From: Rhinopithecus roxellana
Lineage: Eukaryota; Chordata; Mammalia; Primates; Cercopithecidae
Assembly: GCF_007565055.1 (NCBI RefSeq)
Contig: NC_044553.1
Coordinates: forward strand, 104,011,858-104,075,857
Direction of reading: 5' to 3'
DNA length: 64,000 nucleotides
Every line of letters begins with the position of its first letter. Positions within the stretch are counted from its first letter, which is position 1. The translations under genes and the position numbers were made by a program. The notes below the pieces were generated by a model. The model saw nothing but the letters and a program-made list of their open reading frames with translations, searched no databases and was not told the origin of the DNA. This document shows positions 31,993 to 44,358 of the stretch, piece by piece.

Positions 31993-32284
31993 TTCTCTTT
32001 TCCTGTATTTACACAGTTGGTGGCATACTGCATAACACTTCTAGGTAGTATCTTAGGCACTACTCCCACTATGCCATGTTTAGGCAACAGGTTTCTTGCA
32101 TGTCTTCTTTGATTGAACAATACTAGCTTCTCAAGTGTTGTGAAGGAATATGAGACCAGCAGACTCGGAAGGAAAGTGTGTTGTAATTAATTGGTAATAT
32201 CTACCATAACCATCTATCCCTATTCTGTGATTTTACCGTATCTTCCACATACCTCTCTTACAAGAATCACCACATTTCACTAAC

Positions 32285-32402
32285 TTGAAAAGGCATGTCT
32301 GAAAGTAGGGCCTATGTCCTTTCATTATTGTAATGCAGGATGCCTACCCAGCACAGTGCCTAACATATAAGTACTCGATAAATACTTACTAAATGAATAC
32401 CA
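32285..32402 (+). mobile_element. L2 LINE 3' end, plus strand
   Basis: 'AAGTAGGGCCTATGTCC', 'CAGCACAGTGCCTAACATATAAGTACTCGATAAATACTTACTAAATGAAT' is the L2 terminus. Confidence 0.78.
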
Positions 32403-32576
32403 CAGTCAAAATCCTCAATGTTTAGGGAGAACAAGACAGCTTTTTATATTCCTGAATGAGTTACTTTCTCCCACTCAAAGATATACTTGATTGACCCTGT
32501 AACTGTAAATTTGTAATGAAATCATATTTGAAAGCTATGTGATACTGCTTTCCCGGTATCGGAATTTACAGTAATG

Positions 32577-32889
32577 GGTTGGGTGTGGTGGCTCACGCCT
32601 GTAATCCCAACACTTTGGGAGGCCGAGGCAGGTGGGCTGCTTGAGTCCAGGAGTTAGAGAACAGCCGGGGCAACATGGCGAAACCCGTTTCTACGAAAAA
32701 TACAAAAATGAGCCAGGAGTCATGGCACATACCTGTAATCCCAGCCACTAGGGAGGCTGAGGCAGGAGAATTGCTTGAACCTGGGAGGCAGAGGTTGCAG
32801 TGAGCAGAGATTGCACCACTGTACTCCAGCCTGGGCAAAAGAGCAAGACTTGGTCTAAAAAAAAAAAAAAAAAAAGAAAAAACAAAAAA
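32577..32889 (+). mobile_element. Alu, plus strand
   Basis: Full dimer. Perfect 15-bp target duplication GAATTTACAGTAATG at 32562-32576 and 32890-32904. Confidence 0.93.
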
Positions 32890-32904
32890 GAATTTACAGT
32901 AATG

Positions 32905-33373
32905 ATATCTGGCTGGCACTCGACCTTCTTGAGAAAAAAATATGTACCCAGAACTTACACAGGATCCTATCATACATGTAATCACCTAGTTTCTAATCAC
33001 TGCCCTCTAAAGAGAAAATGATTGTGTAACATGTGACTTCTGAAACAAAAGTGGGGTCTAGGGAGGTCAGGCGATGGTGAAAGAAAACTCAACGGAAACA
33101 TCATGAGTGATAAAGAAAGTTTGTGATTGTTTGAAAAAAATCCGGTGAATGAAAAAAATTGACAAAGAAAGAACATTTCAATTAAACCTTACTCCTTAAA
33201 GACCCCATCTGCTAATCATTCTCAAAGAGCTTTCTCAACTTACGTTTTCCATATAAGTACTGCCATCTACAGGGCATAATGGAAACAAAGTATTTTATGA
33301 GGAGTGGGGAGTAAGTGAAATGAAAAGGCTGGCATACTATACGCTAACATCTTCATGCCCTTTTAAAATACCA
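32905..33373. other. Unassigned sequence
   Basis: No gene or named repeat recognised. Confidence 0.4.
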
Positions 33374-34660
33374 GCATTAATAGGGAAAAGACTCCCTATT
33401 CAATAAATAAATAAATGGTGCTGGGATACCTGGCCAGTCATAGCAGAAGAATGAAACTGGACCTTTACCTTTCACCATACACAAAAATTAAGTCAAGATG
33501 GATTAAAGATTTAAACATAAAATCTCAAACTATAGGAATCCTAAAAGAAAACCTAGTAAACACCATTCTGGACATCGGCCTTCAGAAAGAATTTATGACT
33601 AAGTCCTCAAAAGCAACTGCAACAAAAACAAAAATCAACAAGTGGGACCTAATTAAACTAAAGAGTTTCTGCACAACAAGAGAAACTATCAACAGAAGAA
33701 ACAGACAATCTACAGATAGGAGAAAATAATCTCAAACTACGCATCCAACAAAAATCTAATATCCAGGAATCTATAAGGAGCTTAAGCAATTTAATAAGCA
33801 AAAAACAAATAGTCCCATTATAAAGTGGGCAAAAGACATGAATTGACACTTCTCAAAAGAAGACATACAAGTGGGCAACAAACATGAAAAAATGCTCAAT
33901 ATCGCTAATCATCAGAGAACTATAAATCGAAACCATAATGAGATCCCATCTCATACCAGTCAGAATGGTATTATTTAAAAGTAAAAAACAGATGCTGGCA
34001 AGGCTGCGGAGAAAAAGGAAGGCTTATATACTGTTGGTGGGAATATGGATTGGCTCAGTCACCACGGAAAGCAGTTTGGAGATTTTCCAATAACTTAAAA
34101 GAGAACTATCATTCAACCCAGAAATCCCATTACTGGGTATACATTAAAAATAAAATTATTTTACCAAAAAGACACATGAACTCATATGTTCATCACAACA
34201 CTATTCACAACAGCAAAGACATGGACTCAACCTAGATGCCCATCAATGGTGGACTGGATAATGAAAATGTGGTACATATGCACCATGGAATACTATGTCG
34301 CCATAGAAAAGAACAAAATCATATCCTTTGCAGGAACATGGATGCAGCCGGAGGCGATTATCCTATGCAGATTAACACAGGAACAGAAAGCTAAATACTG
34401 CATGTTCTCACTTATAAGTACGAGATAAACATTGGGTACTCATGGACATAAAAGATGGCAACAACGGACACTGGGACTACTAGCGGGGAGATGGACGGAG
34501 GAAGGCAAGGGTTGAAAACACTAACTATTGGGTACTATGCTCACTTTCTGGGTGAGGGGATCACTCGTAATCCAAACCTCAGCATCATGCAATATATCTA
34601 TGTAACAAACCTGCACATGTAGTCCCAGAATCTAAAACAGAAGTTGAAATTCTTTTTTTA
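33374..34660 (+). mobile_element. 5'-truncated L1 (L1P type), about 1.3 kb
   Basis: Covers the C-terminal part of ORF2 (GACTCCCTATTCAATAAATAAATGG onwards, GACCTAATTAAACTAAAGAG, GAGATCCCATCTCATACCAG, TACTGTTGGTGGGAATATGG, GGAATACTATG) and the 3' UTR (GATAAACATTGGGTACTCATGG, AACAAACCTGCACATGTA). Stops and shifts break the frame. The poly(A) is short. Confidence 0.9.
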
Positions 34661-34795
34661 ACTCTACATTTATTCAGAGTTACATGTTATGTTTTCTCTT
34701 TTTCACACACAAGGAAAGGTAATAATGCTCAATGGACTGGCTATTATCTTTTCAAAAGTAATATTGTAAAGCTAGCACTTATGATTTTAAGTCTT

Positions 34796-35099
34796 CATTT
34801 ATTTATTTATTTATTTTGAGACGGAGTCTCGTTGCTCCGTCACCCAGGCTGGAGTGCAGTGGGGCGATCTTGGCTCACTGCAACCTCCGCTTCCTGGGTT
34901 CAAGCAATTTTTCTACCTCAGCCTCCCAAGTAGCTGGGACTACAGGCATGTGCCACCACAACTGGCTAATTTTTGTACTTTTAGTAGAGATGGGATTTCA
35001 CCATATTGGCCAGGCTGGTCTTGAACTCCTGACCTCGTGATCCACCCACCTCGGCCTCCCAAAGTGCTGGGATTACAGGGATGAGCCACTGCGCCCAGC
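34796..35099 (-). mobile_element. Alu, minus strand, (TTTA)n tail
   Basis: Full dimer whose tail has become (ATTT)n at 34797-34818. Target duplication TGATTTTAAGTCTT at 34782-34795 and 35100-35113. Confidence 0.93.
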
Positions 35100-35113
35100 T
35101 GATTTTAAGTCTT

Positions 35114-35509
35114 TAAATTACCTGTTACATATTTCTGTGGGCTTGTGCAAAAAAAAAATTAGTTGTTACTTAACGATGAACAATGAAGAAAAAAATCATA
35201 ATTTTAAACTAAAATTAAAAAAAAATGTTTAAAATATGCCCAAATTCCAATTTATTTCATTCTGCTGTAAGATATAAACTGGGACTCTCTGAGAAGTAGA
35301 CAGTCCCTGGGAGAAGTAGGGATATTTTTGGTGGGAGTTCTTTTACGTTAAGGATAGACCAGGATGGAAGAGGAAGAAGAACATTAAAAGCTAATGGACT
35401 GGTTTGGATTTATAGGTACAAGCTGGAGAAACCTGAATGAAGGAAGGCACAGATGATTTCCATGCTTCTAAGGGGACATTATGCCAATGTGTTGTATTGT
35501 CATAACAAC
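35114..35509. other. Unassigned sequence
   Basis: AT-rich sequence without recognised features. Confidence 0.35.
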
Positions 35510-35802
35510 TTTTTTTTTTTGAGATGGAGTCTTGCTCTGTCACCCAGGTGGGAATGCAGTGGCGTGATCTCAGCTCATTGCAAGCTCTGCCTCCCAGGTT
35601 CTCGCCATTCTCCTGCCTCAGTCTTCCGAGTAGCTGGGACTACAGGCGCCTGCCACCATGCCTGGCTAATTTTTTTGTATTTTTAGCAGAGACGGGTTTT
35701 CACTGTGTTGGCCAGGATGGTCTTGATCTCCTGACCTCGTGATTCGCCCGCTTCGGCCTCCCAAAGTGTTGGGATTACAGGCGTGAGCCACCGTGCCCGG
35801 CT
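35510..35802 (-). mobile_element. Alu, minus strand
   Basis: Full dimer from TTTTTTTTTTGAGATGGAGTC to CCGTGCCCGGC. Confidence 0.92.
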
Positions 35803-35929
35803 AACATAACTTTTGACGAAAATAAGCGGAATCCATTAAAACTATTTCTTATAATCAAAAGGAAGAAATCTGATTTTAGAGATAATCAAAATCCACCAAT
35901 ATCACAAGGACAGTAAGAATTTTTGTTGG

Positions 35930-36232
35930 GGCCAGGCACGGTGGCTCACGCCTGTATCCCAGAACTTTGGGAGACAGAGGAGGGTGGATCGCTTGAGCTT
36001 AGGAGTTCAAGACTAGCTGGGAGAACATGGTGAAACCCTGTCTCTTCAAAATATACAAAAATTAGCCAGCCGTGGTAGTGCATGTCTCTAGTCCCAGCTA
36101 CTTGGGAGGCTGAAGTGGGAGGATCGCCTGAGCCTGGGAGTTTGAGGCTGCAGTGAGCCATGATTGCACCACTGCACTCCAGCCCGGATGATACAGACAG
36201 ACTTTGTCTCAAAAAATAATGAAATAATAATA
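35930..36232 (+). mobile_element. Alu, plus strand, AAT-rich tail
   Basis: Dimer from GGCCAGGCACGGTGG; tail reads AAAAAATAATGAAATAATAATAAGAA. AAGAATTTTTG-like sequence occurs on both sides. Confidence 0.88.
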
Positions 36233-36469
36233 AGAATAATTTTTGCTTGTTTGTTTAACCATCTATTTTCAATTGGGTATTAAATTTTATCTTTCTTCTC
36301 AAATCTCGTCACAGTAAAGTTGCTGTAAGTTTGATAATAGAACAAAGTTAGGCAATATTTATTACTCCCCCCAACCCATCACTGCCTGTCTCCAAAGTAC
36401 TACTTTATTATGTGGTGCTATCTGAACAGTGTTGTTGTCTGAATCAGCCCCTCTTCCACTCCCCAAATC
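36233..36469. other. Unassigned sequence
   Basis: No feature recognised. Confidence 0.35.
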
Positions 36470-36785
36470 TGATTATCAAAGTCTAACCTGTCAAGATCCA
36501 GATTAAATGCCAATTTCCCCATAAAGAATTATTTGATCCCTCTTTAGCTAAAAGTAGTTTTCCTTTGCCTATGAATGTTTTAGCTCTTTGCCTAAACATT
36601 TCTTACAGCCCTTGTAAATATTCTACATATTAGTGATTTAGGTATTTGTGGGATTATAAACCCCTAAACAAAGGAAGGAACTACATTTTATTCATCTTTG
36701 CATGTGTCATAATATCTAGCACAGAGCCTGGTACATGACAAGGAGTCAATAAAGATTTAGTGAATATTGAATGTTTGTATTTGAA
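36470..36785 (+). mobile_element. L2 LINE 3' region, plus strand
   Basis: 'CCAGATTAAATGCCAATTTCCCCATAAAG', then 'ATCTTTGCATGTGTCATAATATCTAGCACAGAGCCTGGTACATG' and 'AGTCAATAAAGATTTAGTGAATATTGAATG' follow the L2 3' end. Confidence 0.8.
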
Positions 36786-37069
36786 AGTTTACATGGCTAA
36801 AACCAAATAGTTAATTTGAGAAACATCATGGCACAAATATTAACAACAGAGGGTCTTTGTTAAATATTTCACAGACTAGGAAAGCTAGAACATATACCAA
36901 CTATAGTAAAATATACATACTTAAGCTAGTGGTTTTATGAGAGTAACAACAGGTATCATTAAGTCACCAGAAGTCTAATGAAAACTTAATGTTACAGCTT
37001 TGGTTAGGCTAGAGGCAAGTGATTTAGGAGCTATACTTCTTAAGCTCTTTTCTCATTTGTTTATTTATA
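36786..37069. other. Unassigned sequence
   Basis: No feature recognised. Confidence 0.35.
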
Positions 37070-37196
37070 TTATTTTTTAAAGACGGGGTTTCATTATGTT
37101 GCCCAGGCTGGTCTTGAACTCCTAAGCTCAAGCGATCTGCCAGTTTTCGTCTCACAAAGTGCTGGGCTTACAGGTATGAGCCACTGTGCCCAGCCC
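37070..37196 (-). mobile_element. Free left Alu monomer, minus strand
   Basis: From TTTTTTAAAGACGGGGTTTCATTATG to CACTGTGCCCAGCCC; only the left half is present. Confidence 0.78.
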
Positions 37197-37311
37197 TAAG
37201 CTGTTTTCTAATCTTCACTATAATTTATAGATGAGACAGGCTGTACAGTTGCCAGGGAGATGTCATGGCTACCAAAAACGAAAGCATAAACACATTTTAA
37301 AATACACCAAG

Positions 37312-37622
37312 TGGGCCGGACACAGTGGCTCATGCTTGTAATCCCAGCACTTTGGGAGGCTAAGGTGGGTGGATCACCTGAGCTTAGGAGTTTGAGACCA
37401 GCCTGGTCACCATGGTGAAACCCCATCTCTACTAAAAATAAAAAATTAGCTGAGCATGGTGGTGGGCACCTGTAATCCCAGCTACTTGGGAGGCCGAGGC
37501 AGGAGAATCGCTTGAACTTGGGAGGCAGAGGTTGTAGTGAGCTGAGATTGCACCATTGCACTCCAGCCTGGGCGACAAGAGCAAAACTCCGTCTCAAAGA
37601 AAAAAAAAAGAAAGAAAAAAGT
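37312..37622 (+). mobile_element. Alu, plus strand
   Basis: Full dimer with ATACACCAAG on both sides (37302-37311, 37623-37632). Confidence 0.93.
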
Positions 37623-37632
37623 ATACACCAAG

Positions 37633-38369
37633 CGTTGGGTAAAAAAGCAGCTATTAAACAGAATCCTTAGCTTTTTGTTTACTGATTTAGCTTCTTGGGG
37701 CTTCCTTCATTACAGGAGAAAAATCTCCTATACCAAAGTATTCAAGTTCTCAGTAAACGTATTCAGAAGTCCTAGTAAATACATGTATGTGGTATGTCAT
37801 ACTATATTAACTACAATAAAGTTTCTCTTGAAACAATAAAGATTAATACATTTAGGAAAGAATCAAATAAAACCTATGCAAACATGGAAAAAAATTTCTC
37901 ATACTAGCAACACTTACATGGAGGAGAATATTGGATGTGAATATGGGTAGGCAGAAATAATCAGCAGGTGAGAACTATAATTAAGGTAAAAGAGAATTAG
38001 ATTAAAGGACATCATTCATCTAGCCCTGGACAAAATCAATAAACTTTCCACAATCTCAGAACACATGTGACCAAAAAAAAGGAGTTCATGGTCAAATATA
38101 CACAAACAAGAGCTAGATACCAACCGTCTAATTTGAATCTTAGGAAACAGGTGGGAGGCCAAGCAGACAAAAATATGTAGAAGGAACACTGTTTTAACTA
38201 AACAGCTTTTGGCCAAGTTATAACTAAGAAGGTTAAAGTGTTACACATATGACAAAGTCCTTAATTAGCTGTTTTAAACACAAACAGTATTTCACACTCA
38301 TTGGGTATTTTCTAGTATGAGTTGTATCATTCTCCATTGGAACTTTAGGAAGAAAATATATTGGAGAGG
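37633..38369. other. Unassigned sequence
   Basis: AT-rich, no gene or named repeat recognised. Confidence 0.4.
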
Positions 38370-38642
38370 CTGCATAAGCAGTGTTTAGGGCATAGACTCT
38401 GAAGCCAGGTTTCTTGAATTCAGATTCCAGCTCTCCCCCTTACTAGCTGTGAGTCCTTAGGGATGTTACTTAGCCTCTCTAAGCCTCATTTCCCTCATCC
38501 ATTAGTAAAATGGGAACTGGTAGTAGTTCCTATCTGATAGGAGGTTCCACTTGCTATGAGTATTCAATAAATTACTGTTCATAAAGCACTTTGAACATAT
38601 ATCCCACAGTAAGCTCTATATGAATATTTGCTAAATAAAATC
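38370..38642 (+). mobile_element. MIR SINE, plus strand
   Basis: 'GGGCATAGACTCTGAAGCCAGG', 'CTTACTAGCTGTGAGTCCTTAGGGATG', 'CTCTCTAAGCCTCATTTCCCTCATCC', then 'TATGAATATTTGCTAAATAAA'. Confidence 0.88.
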
Positions 38643-39189
38643 TGTCCTGGATAATTTAGATATTTATCTGATTTAAGACAAATTTTGGCTCCTATGATAG
38701 AGAATATCTCTAGATATATGTAGTATTATGACACTAGGTGTAACTTAAAAAAAAAGTTTTCTATTTTTGAAGAAGCACTCTCTTTTTCTGTCCTTTCTTT
38801 CCTCTGTGATTCATATCTCTGGCTTTATAGTGCTAGCTAAAAGATAAACAGTACGCCACTTGCTCAGGTTCCTTAAGTGTTCATCTCCTCCAGGTCTGCC
38901 ATGCCTTTAAGGAAATGAGACAGAAAGCAAGGAATGTATCACTTCCCTTATTAGATATATGACAGCATTAAAGCCAGTGATGGGATAGAGTTTGCAATCT
39001 CATAAGATTATCTAAAACTGAGCAGAACTCCCATACAGAGGTACTAGAGGTGCTGGTATGCTACCTAAAATTATTATTTAGTAGTAGAGTCTTCCAATAA
39101 TGTATCAGCAAAAACTCAAGTAGATGGAAAATAAGCGACTGGCCTCATTCCTAATAACAATCTCTGGAATCTGAACAATGTACACGAAG
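38643..39189. other. Unassigned sequence
   Basis: No gene or repeat recognised. Confidence 0.4.
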
Positions 39190-39202
39190 AAGTTAAAGTC
39201 TA

Positions 39203-39497
39203 GGCTGGGCATGGTGGCTCACGCCTGTAAATCCAGCACTTTGGGAAGCTGAGGCAGGCAGATCACGAGGTCAGGAGTTCAAGACCATTCTGGCTAACAC
39301 AGTGAAACCCTGTCTCTACTAAAAACATAAAAAATTAGCTGGGCGAGGTGGTGCGTGCCTGTAATCCCAGCTATTTGGGAGGCTGAGGCAGGAGAATTGC
39401 TTGAACCCGGGAGGCAGAGGTTGCAGTGAGCCAAGATCACACCACTGTACTCTAGCCTGGGCGAGACAGTGAGACTCCGTCTCAAAAAAAATAAAAA
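39203..39497 (+). mobile_element. Alu, plus strand
   Basis: Full dimer with 13-bp target duplication AAGTTAAAGTCTA (39190-39202, 39498-39510). Confidence 0.93.
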
Positions 39498-39510
39498 AAG
39501 TTAAAGTCTA

Positions 39511-41353
39511 AAGTACACTTAGAAGGTTAATACAAGGAGGCAAGTGTCACTACGGCTCATGACATTAGTAAAGTATGTTCTATTCTAGTGATACTGTTGT
39601 GGTTGATATAGTGATGATTTCCTAATATAGATTACAAAACAGATATAGACACAATATACAGTAGTAACGGGAAACATCACCTCTCCCAGCATTGGGGAGA
39701 GGTTTCATTCTGGTAAAAAAAAAAAAGAGCACCTGATAAGGTGATACCACATCGACAATTTCATTTCTCAGAAAGTGGAGAAAACAACAAAGAGAACTGC
39801 TTTCCAAGACTATAATGACTGACAAGAAGGAAACTGTAAGTGATGTGGGGTGACAAGAGTTTTATAAGAAGACAGTATGTTAGTCAGCTTCGGTGTTGTA
39901 ACAGCAAAGGAAACCTGGAACCTTGACCCTAAGAGAGTAAATTTCAAGCGTTCAGTGGTAGGATAGGTAATTCTAAGCCAGAAACTACAACAGGGAGTGT
40001 AGCCCAAGACAGATAGAAGGTAAGACTTCAAAAACAAAATTATAACTGACTCTGATGGGGAAAAATTGAGAGAAGCAACAAAACAAAAACAGGTAGAGGT
40101 TCATTTATTATAGGATAAATGTGAAGAGTAGCACAAACTCATTAAACTATCAGGAAAGGTAATGCCCAGCATGAGGTAAACCATTTTTGCTACTCTATTG
40201 TTTTTCTCTCTTGCAAGTCAGAACGGCCAGTTAAGTTCTACCTAGGTGAAGAGACCAAAGAATCAGAACTTGGGCAAAGAACTTGGGAGTCCAAAATGGG
40301 GAAGGGCAGTATATATTATGGTCTTGGCAGGAGTCATAATAGGGTATTTTATGGCCAACAGAGTTATCTGTGTTAAAATTGCGACATATTAACTTGGACT
40401 GAAGGTGCCAGATGATTTATAGAAATTGGAGAGGCAGGGCTGGCACCAGTAGTGGATCTGGGTGGTGTGCCAATATTTCTCTCCACTCTTCCCTAAGGTA
40501 ATTGTTATTATTGAGTCTTCTGTTGTTTTTATTGAATATGGTTGTATTTTCATTTCTTGAGTTTTGCTCTGAGGTTCTTGAACTAAAGCTGTAGTACTGT
40601 TGGAGATATGCCAGTTTTTGAGGCAATTCTTTCTACAGACTGGAGTTTGGGTATGGGTTCTTAATGAATAACATCTCTAAATCTTCCAGTTGTTTCTTGG
40701 TGAACATTGTTTTCTTTATGGATGCCTCTGGTGCTTGCTTTTAGTGAGGGCCTCTGAATCTGGCATCCTTTAATCTCTGTTGTTCATGTGTCCAGGTTCA
40801 GTGACTGTTATTCTTCTTCTTCTTAAGCTAAAGATAACAGAAAGTATTTTTGTGTTTGGGGAGGTTAATATAATATTAAGAAATGACAACTAAAAATAAA
40901 TCTTCAAGGTTATGTTCAGATTGGAAATGATGGAGAAAGATTAAATGGCAAAAGAAGTACAAGACAAGTGAAGTGACTGAAAAAAACAGTTACTTCCGAT
41001 GAATTCCTTTTGCTATACCTGGATAAATTTCATCCTTAGATACCAAGAAAGCTTGCATATATTAATATACAACCACTAATGGTTATCTCTAAAGAAGGGA
41101 GAATGGGAAGAATAGAAGTCTGAAGATAAACAAACATGACTGTGATTTCCAAAAATGAAGAAAATATGGTTCTTGAATACCAGAACAACAGCTCAGAAAA
41201 TGGGCATGACCATGAGAGGCCAGGTCATAGCAGGATACTAACCCCTGCTGCTGCCACTGTGAAATGTCTCTAACCACATTTATGCTCCAGAGCCAAAGCC
41301 CCAGGAGACAGCACAACTACCAAGCACAGGTTTTGTGTGTATATACTAGTTGT
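39511..41353. other. Low-repeat stretch, unassigned
   Basis: About 1.8 kb without Alu, LINE or recognisable exon. All open frames are under 80 codons and carry no known motif. Confidence 0.45.
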
Positions 41354-41763
41354 AGGGCTGGGTCAGGGTGAGGTGACTAAGGCACTCATTTTTGGCACAA
41401 AATTTCAAGGAGCACCAAAAAACTCTCCAATCAAGATAAACAATATTTCAAAAAATCAAAATTAATGCAAAAAAAAAAAAATCCATGTTGAAATACATTA
41501 GAAAAATTTAAAGAAAGAATCAACAGCAGTGCCATACCAAGTCATATTAGAGCTTGAGGCAAAAGGGAAAACCAATTATACTGATCATGTCTTTCTTTAA
41601 AGTTTTGATATTTTATTCATCATGGATTTTTCTGCATCAATTATGATTTTAATAAACATTGGATTAAAATATTCTTTGTCTTAATTATAAGTTTTTTGGT
41701 ATCCTCTTAAATGTTACAGCTCAGTCAAGTGCCTCACTCTCCTCACTCTAGTCCCAGTCCTGC
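41354..41763. mobile_element. Candidate non-autonomous DNA transposon with inverted ends
   Basis: The left end (41354-41388, AGGGCTGGGTCAGGGTGAGG...AAGGCACTC) and the reverse complement of the right end (41729-41763) share an imperfect inverted repeat of about 33 bp. Interior reads GCACAAAATTTCAAGGAGCACC and contains no ORF. I could not see a clean target duplication. Confidence 0.55.
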
Positions 41764-41869
41764 CAATTGCCTGGAACCACCTTGCATTCTCCCCTATGGG
41801 AGGCAAGGCTCTAAAACAGGAAGTGGATGAGGATGCTGGGCATCTAAAAACCCAGCTAATATCCACTAC

Positions 41870-42175
41870 AACTTGTGGGCATTTGTACTGGCTGCTTCCT
41901 CTGCCTGGAATGTGAATCTGTCCTGCCTCCCACCTTTCTTCTTGATCTTCAGAACACTGGCTTAGGTATCTCTGCTTGTGCTCCCTTAGATCCTATACTT
42001 AACATTATCCAAATACTTATCACAGTGTCTTGCTATTTATTTGTTTACATCCTCCCCCAAATTATAATCTTAGATGACATGGATTCTAGGATACTCATCC
42101 CTGCATCATTCTAATACCTACTAGACTGCCTGGCACATATTAAGCCCTCAATAAATACTTGCTGAATGAATAGAA
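41870..42175 (+). mobile_element. L2 LINE 3' region, plus strand
   Basis: 'GCTGCTTCCTCTGCCTGGAATGTG' and 'GACTGCCTGGCACATATTAAGCCCTCAATAAATACTTGCTGAATGAATAG' are diagnostic for the L2 end. Confidence 0.85.
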
Positions 42176-42760
42176 TAAAAGCCATGTCATAGGGGAATAA
42201 TTAAAATTAAAGGTGTAGATCTTGGAAAAGAACAGACTCAGGAAAATATAGTAGTTGTCTTCATCTGAATGGTGATCATGAGGAAGACTGAAATTGCTGT
42301 TCCTCAATCTTTTGTTTGCTACCAACCCTCCTGGAGGGGATTCATTACATTTCCATCACAACTGGCTCACAATGTCATGAACTGTTCATTAAGTCTGAGG
42401 CTTTTCCCGGGCTGGTGTTAGAGAGGATCTTATACTTCCTACAATGCCGTATCAGAATGGTGGAGAAGCAGTGCATGTGTTATTCCCCCTCAACCTGAGA
42501 ATCATGGGACTAGTCTTTCTCACTCCCTATTAACTGTGCAGGAGAGATCTGGAATGTGTTCTCAAATATTATCCCAGCATAGATTTAGGTCAATATAAGG
42601 AATAATTTTTAACCTTTAGAGCTGTTCATAAACAGCATATATAGACATAAAATGATGAATATGTCATGACTACAAACCTGAAACTCCTTGTTTGGAGTGT
42701 TGTAAAGTGAATCTGGCATAAAGGAAAGTGAGATAGGGGACATGGTGGTATAGTGGGTTG
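42176..42760. other. Unassigned sequence
   Basis: No gene or repeat recognised. Confidence 0.4.
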
Positions 42761-42764
42761 AAGG

Positions 42765-42985
42765 GTGAACTTCAAAAATATATGTTTATGTCCTAACACC
42801 CAGAACCTGTGAATGTAACCTTATTTGGGAAAAGGATCTTTTCAAATGCAATCAAGTTAAGGACTCAAGATGAGATCCTCCTAGACTACCCATGTGTGTA
42901 TTAAATACAACGACCTTTTGAGACAAAAAGAGACAACACACAGAGAAAGCAGTTGTGTGAAGATGGAGGCAGATAATTTAGATAA
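42765..42985 (+). mobile_element. Old LTR- or MaLR-like repeat fragment
   Basis: 'TATGTCCTAACACCCAGAACCTGTGAATGTAACC', 'GGGAAAAGGATCTTTTCAAATGCAATCAAGTTAAGG', 'TGTGAAGATGGAGGCAG' is the wording of a common old mammalian repeat. The precise family is uncertain. Confidence 0.5.
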
Positions 42986-44088
42986 GTAGACTTTAAGACT
43001 TTCTAAATTTAAGAAACTTTTTTCTAGCCATTTCCTGCCTGGTGGAAAAAAAACAAACAATTCAAAAAATAGAGTCCATGTGGGAAGTTACCACATGGAA
43101 AGCTAGGAAAGTTTTTCTGCAATGTTTCCAGAAACTGAGACCTCTACTCTCTAGGCAATAAAGAGAGGTATTTTGATACAAGCAAATACTAAGTAGGCAT
43201 ACAAGAATTTGCCAGTAAATTAACTAGCAATGTTATAAATTTCTCAGTACCAGTCTATCTCTAAGCAATGCATGAAGCTGTGTCCAACATGTAGGGTGCC
43301 ATTAGGTACCCACAAATGTCATGGTCACTTAGAGAATGACAGCAAATCCAAATCATGCAGGTAAGGCGCAAGGTATGCTTTTTGAGTGGCTACCACTTTT
43401 CAAGTCCTCAGGACCTAAACACTGTCACATGTGGGCCAACAGTTTTCACAAATGCTGCATGTCCCTTTGTAGAAAAAATGTCTCCATAGGCCTATCTCAC
43501 CAACCTTTAGCTTGCTATTAATTTTACAGAATGGGCTTAGAAAATCTGAGCAGGAAGGCAGCAGAAGGCCCCACCCGGAGGTGGGCACGTTTCTGCCATG
43601 CAGAGACTCCTAAGGGGCTCAGCCACATGCACCATGTTCCTGACCACCTTCCTCTGCTGCAGTCACATTCCTGGCAGGCAGTGGACTGGGAAACACCAGT
43701 GGTCGCAGACTGTATGGAGAACCATTACTGGCCAGGCATGCCCTATCTGATCGCAGGACAGGAGTAAGGCCATAGCACGGTGTGCAGAGCTAACGTCTTC
43801 AAGGCCATGAAGGTGGCCAACACTTCCAAGTTTCACTGTACATATTTGTTCTAGACCAGCCCAACCATCTCAACATTACCAAGGAATGACCCTAACCCTG
43901 AGCCATCAACTTTCAATTTTACCGATAAGAGGGCTGCCTGTCTTTATTTGGTCTTGGAACTGAAAAAGTGTAGCTTCTATGAAAATGTGACCCTTTGTAC
44001 CAGAGTCTTATTAAAACAAACATGAGCATCATGATCTTCACATAGAATATCTGGGGCTCTAAACTCCTTAGTACTTCAAAGTACAATT
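42986..44088. other. Unassigned stretch of higher GC
   Basis: About 1.1 kb. 43260-44025 has higher GC than its surroundings and unlike base use, with a 78-codon frame at 43531-43767, and ends near 'CAGAGTCTTATTAAAACAAAC'. It may be an old processed copy of an unknown transcript or an old repeat. No family recognised. Confidence 0.35.
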
Positions 44089-44358
44089 GGCCGGGCGCAG
44101 TGGCTCACACCTGTAATCCCAGCACTTTGGGAGGCTATGGTGGGCAGATCACTTGAGGTCAGTAGTTCAAGACCAGCCTGGTCAACATGGTGAAACCTCA
44201 TCTCTACTAAACATACAAAAATTAGCTGGGTGTGGCGGTGGCACCTGTAATCCAAACTACTCAGGAGGCTGAGGCAGGAGAATGGCTTAAACTCAGGAAG
44301 CAGAAGTTGCAGTGAGCTGAGATTGAGTCATTGCATTTAGCCTGGGCAAGAGAGTGAG
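44089..44358 (+). mobile_element. Alu, plus strand, no A tail
   Basis: Dimer from GGCCGGGCGCAGTGGCTCACACC to GAGAGTGAGAC, where it meets a minus-strand Alu directly. Confidence 0.9.

Noticed and set aside
33415..34428. Plus-strand frames of 61-104 codons
   Set aside because: Pieces of L1 ORF2 in a truncated, frameshifted L1.
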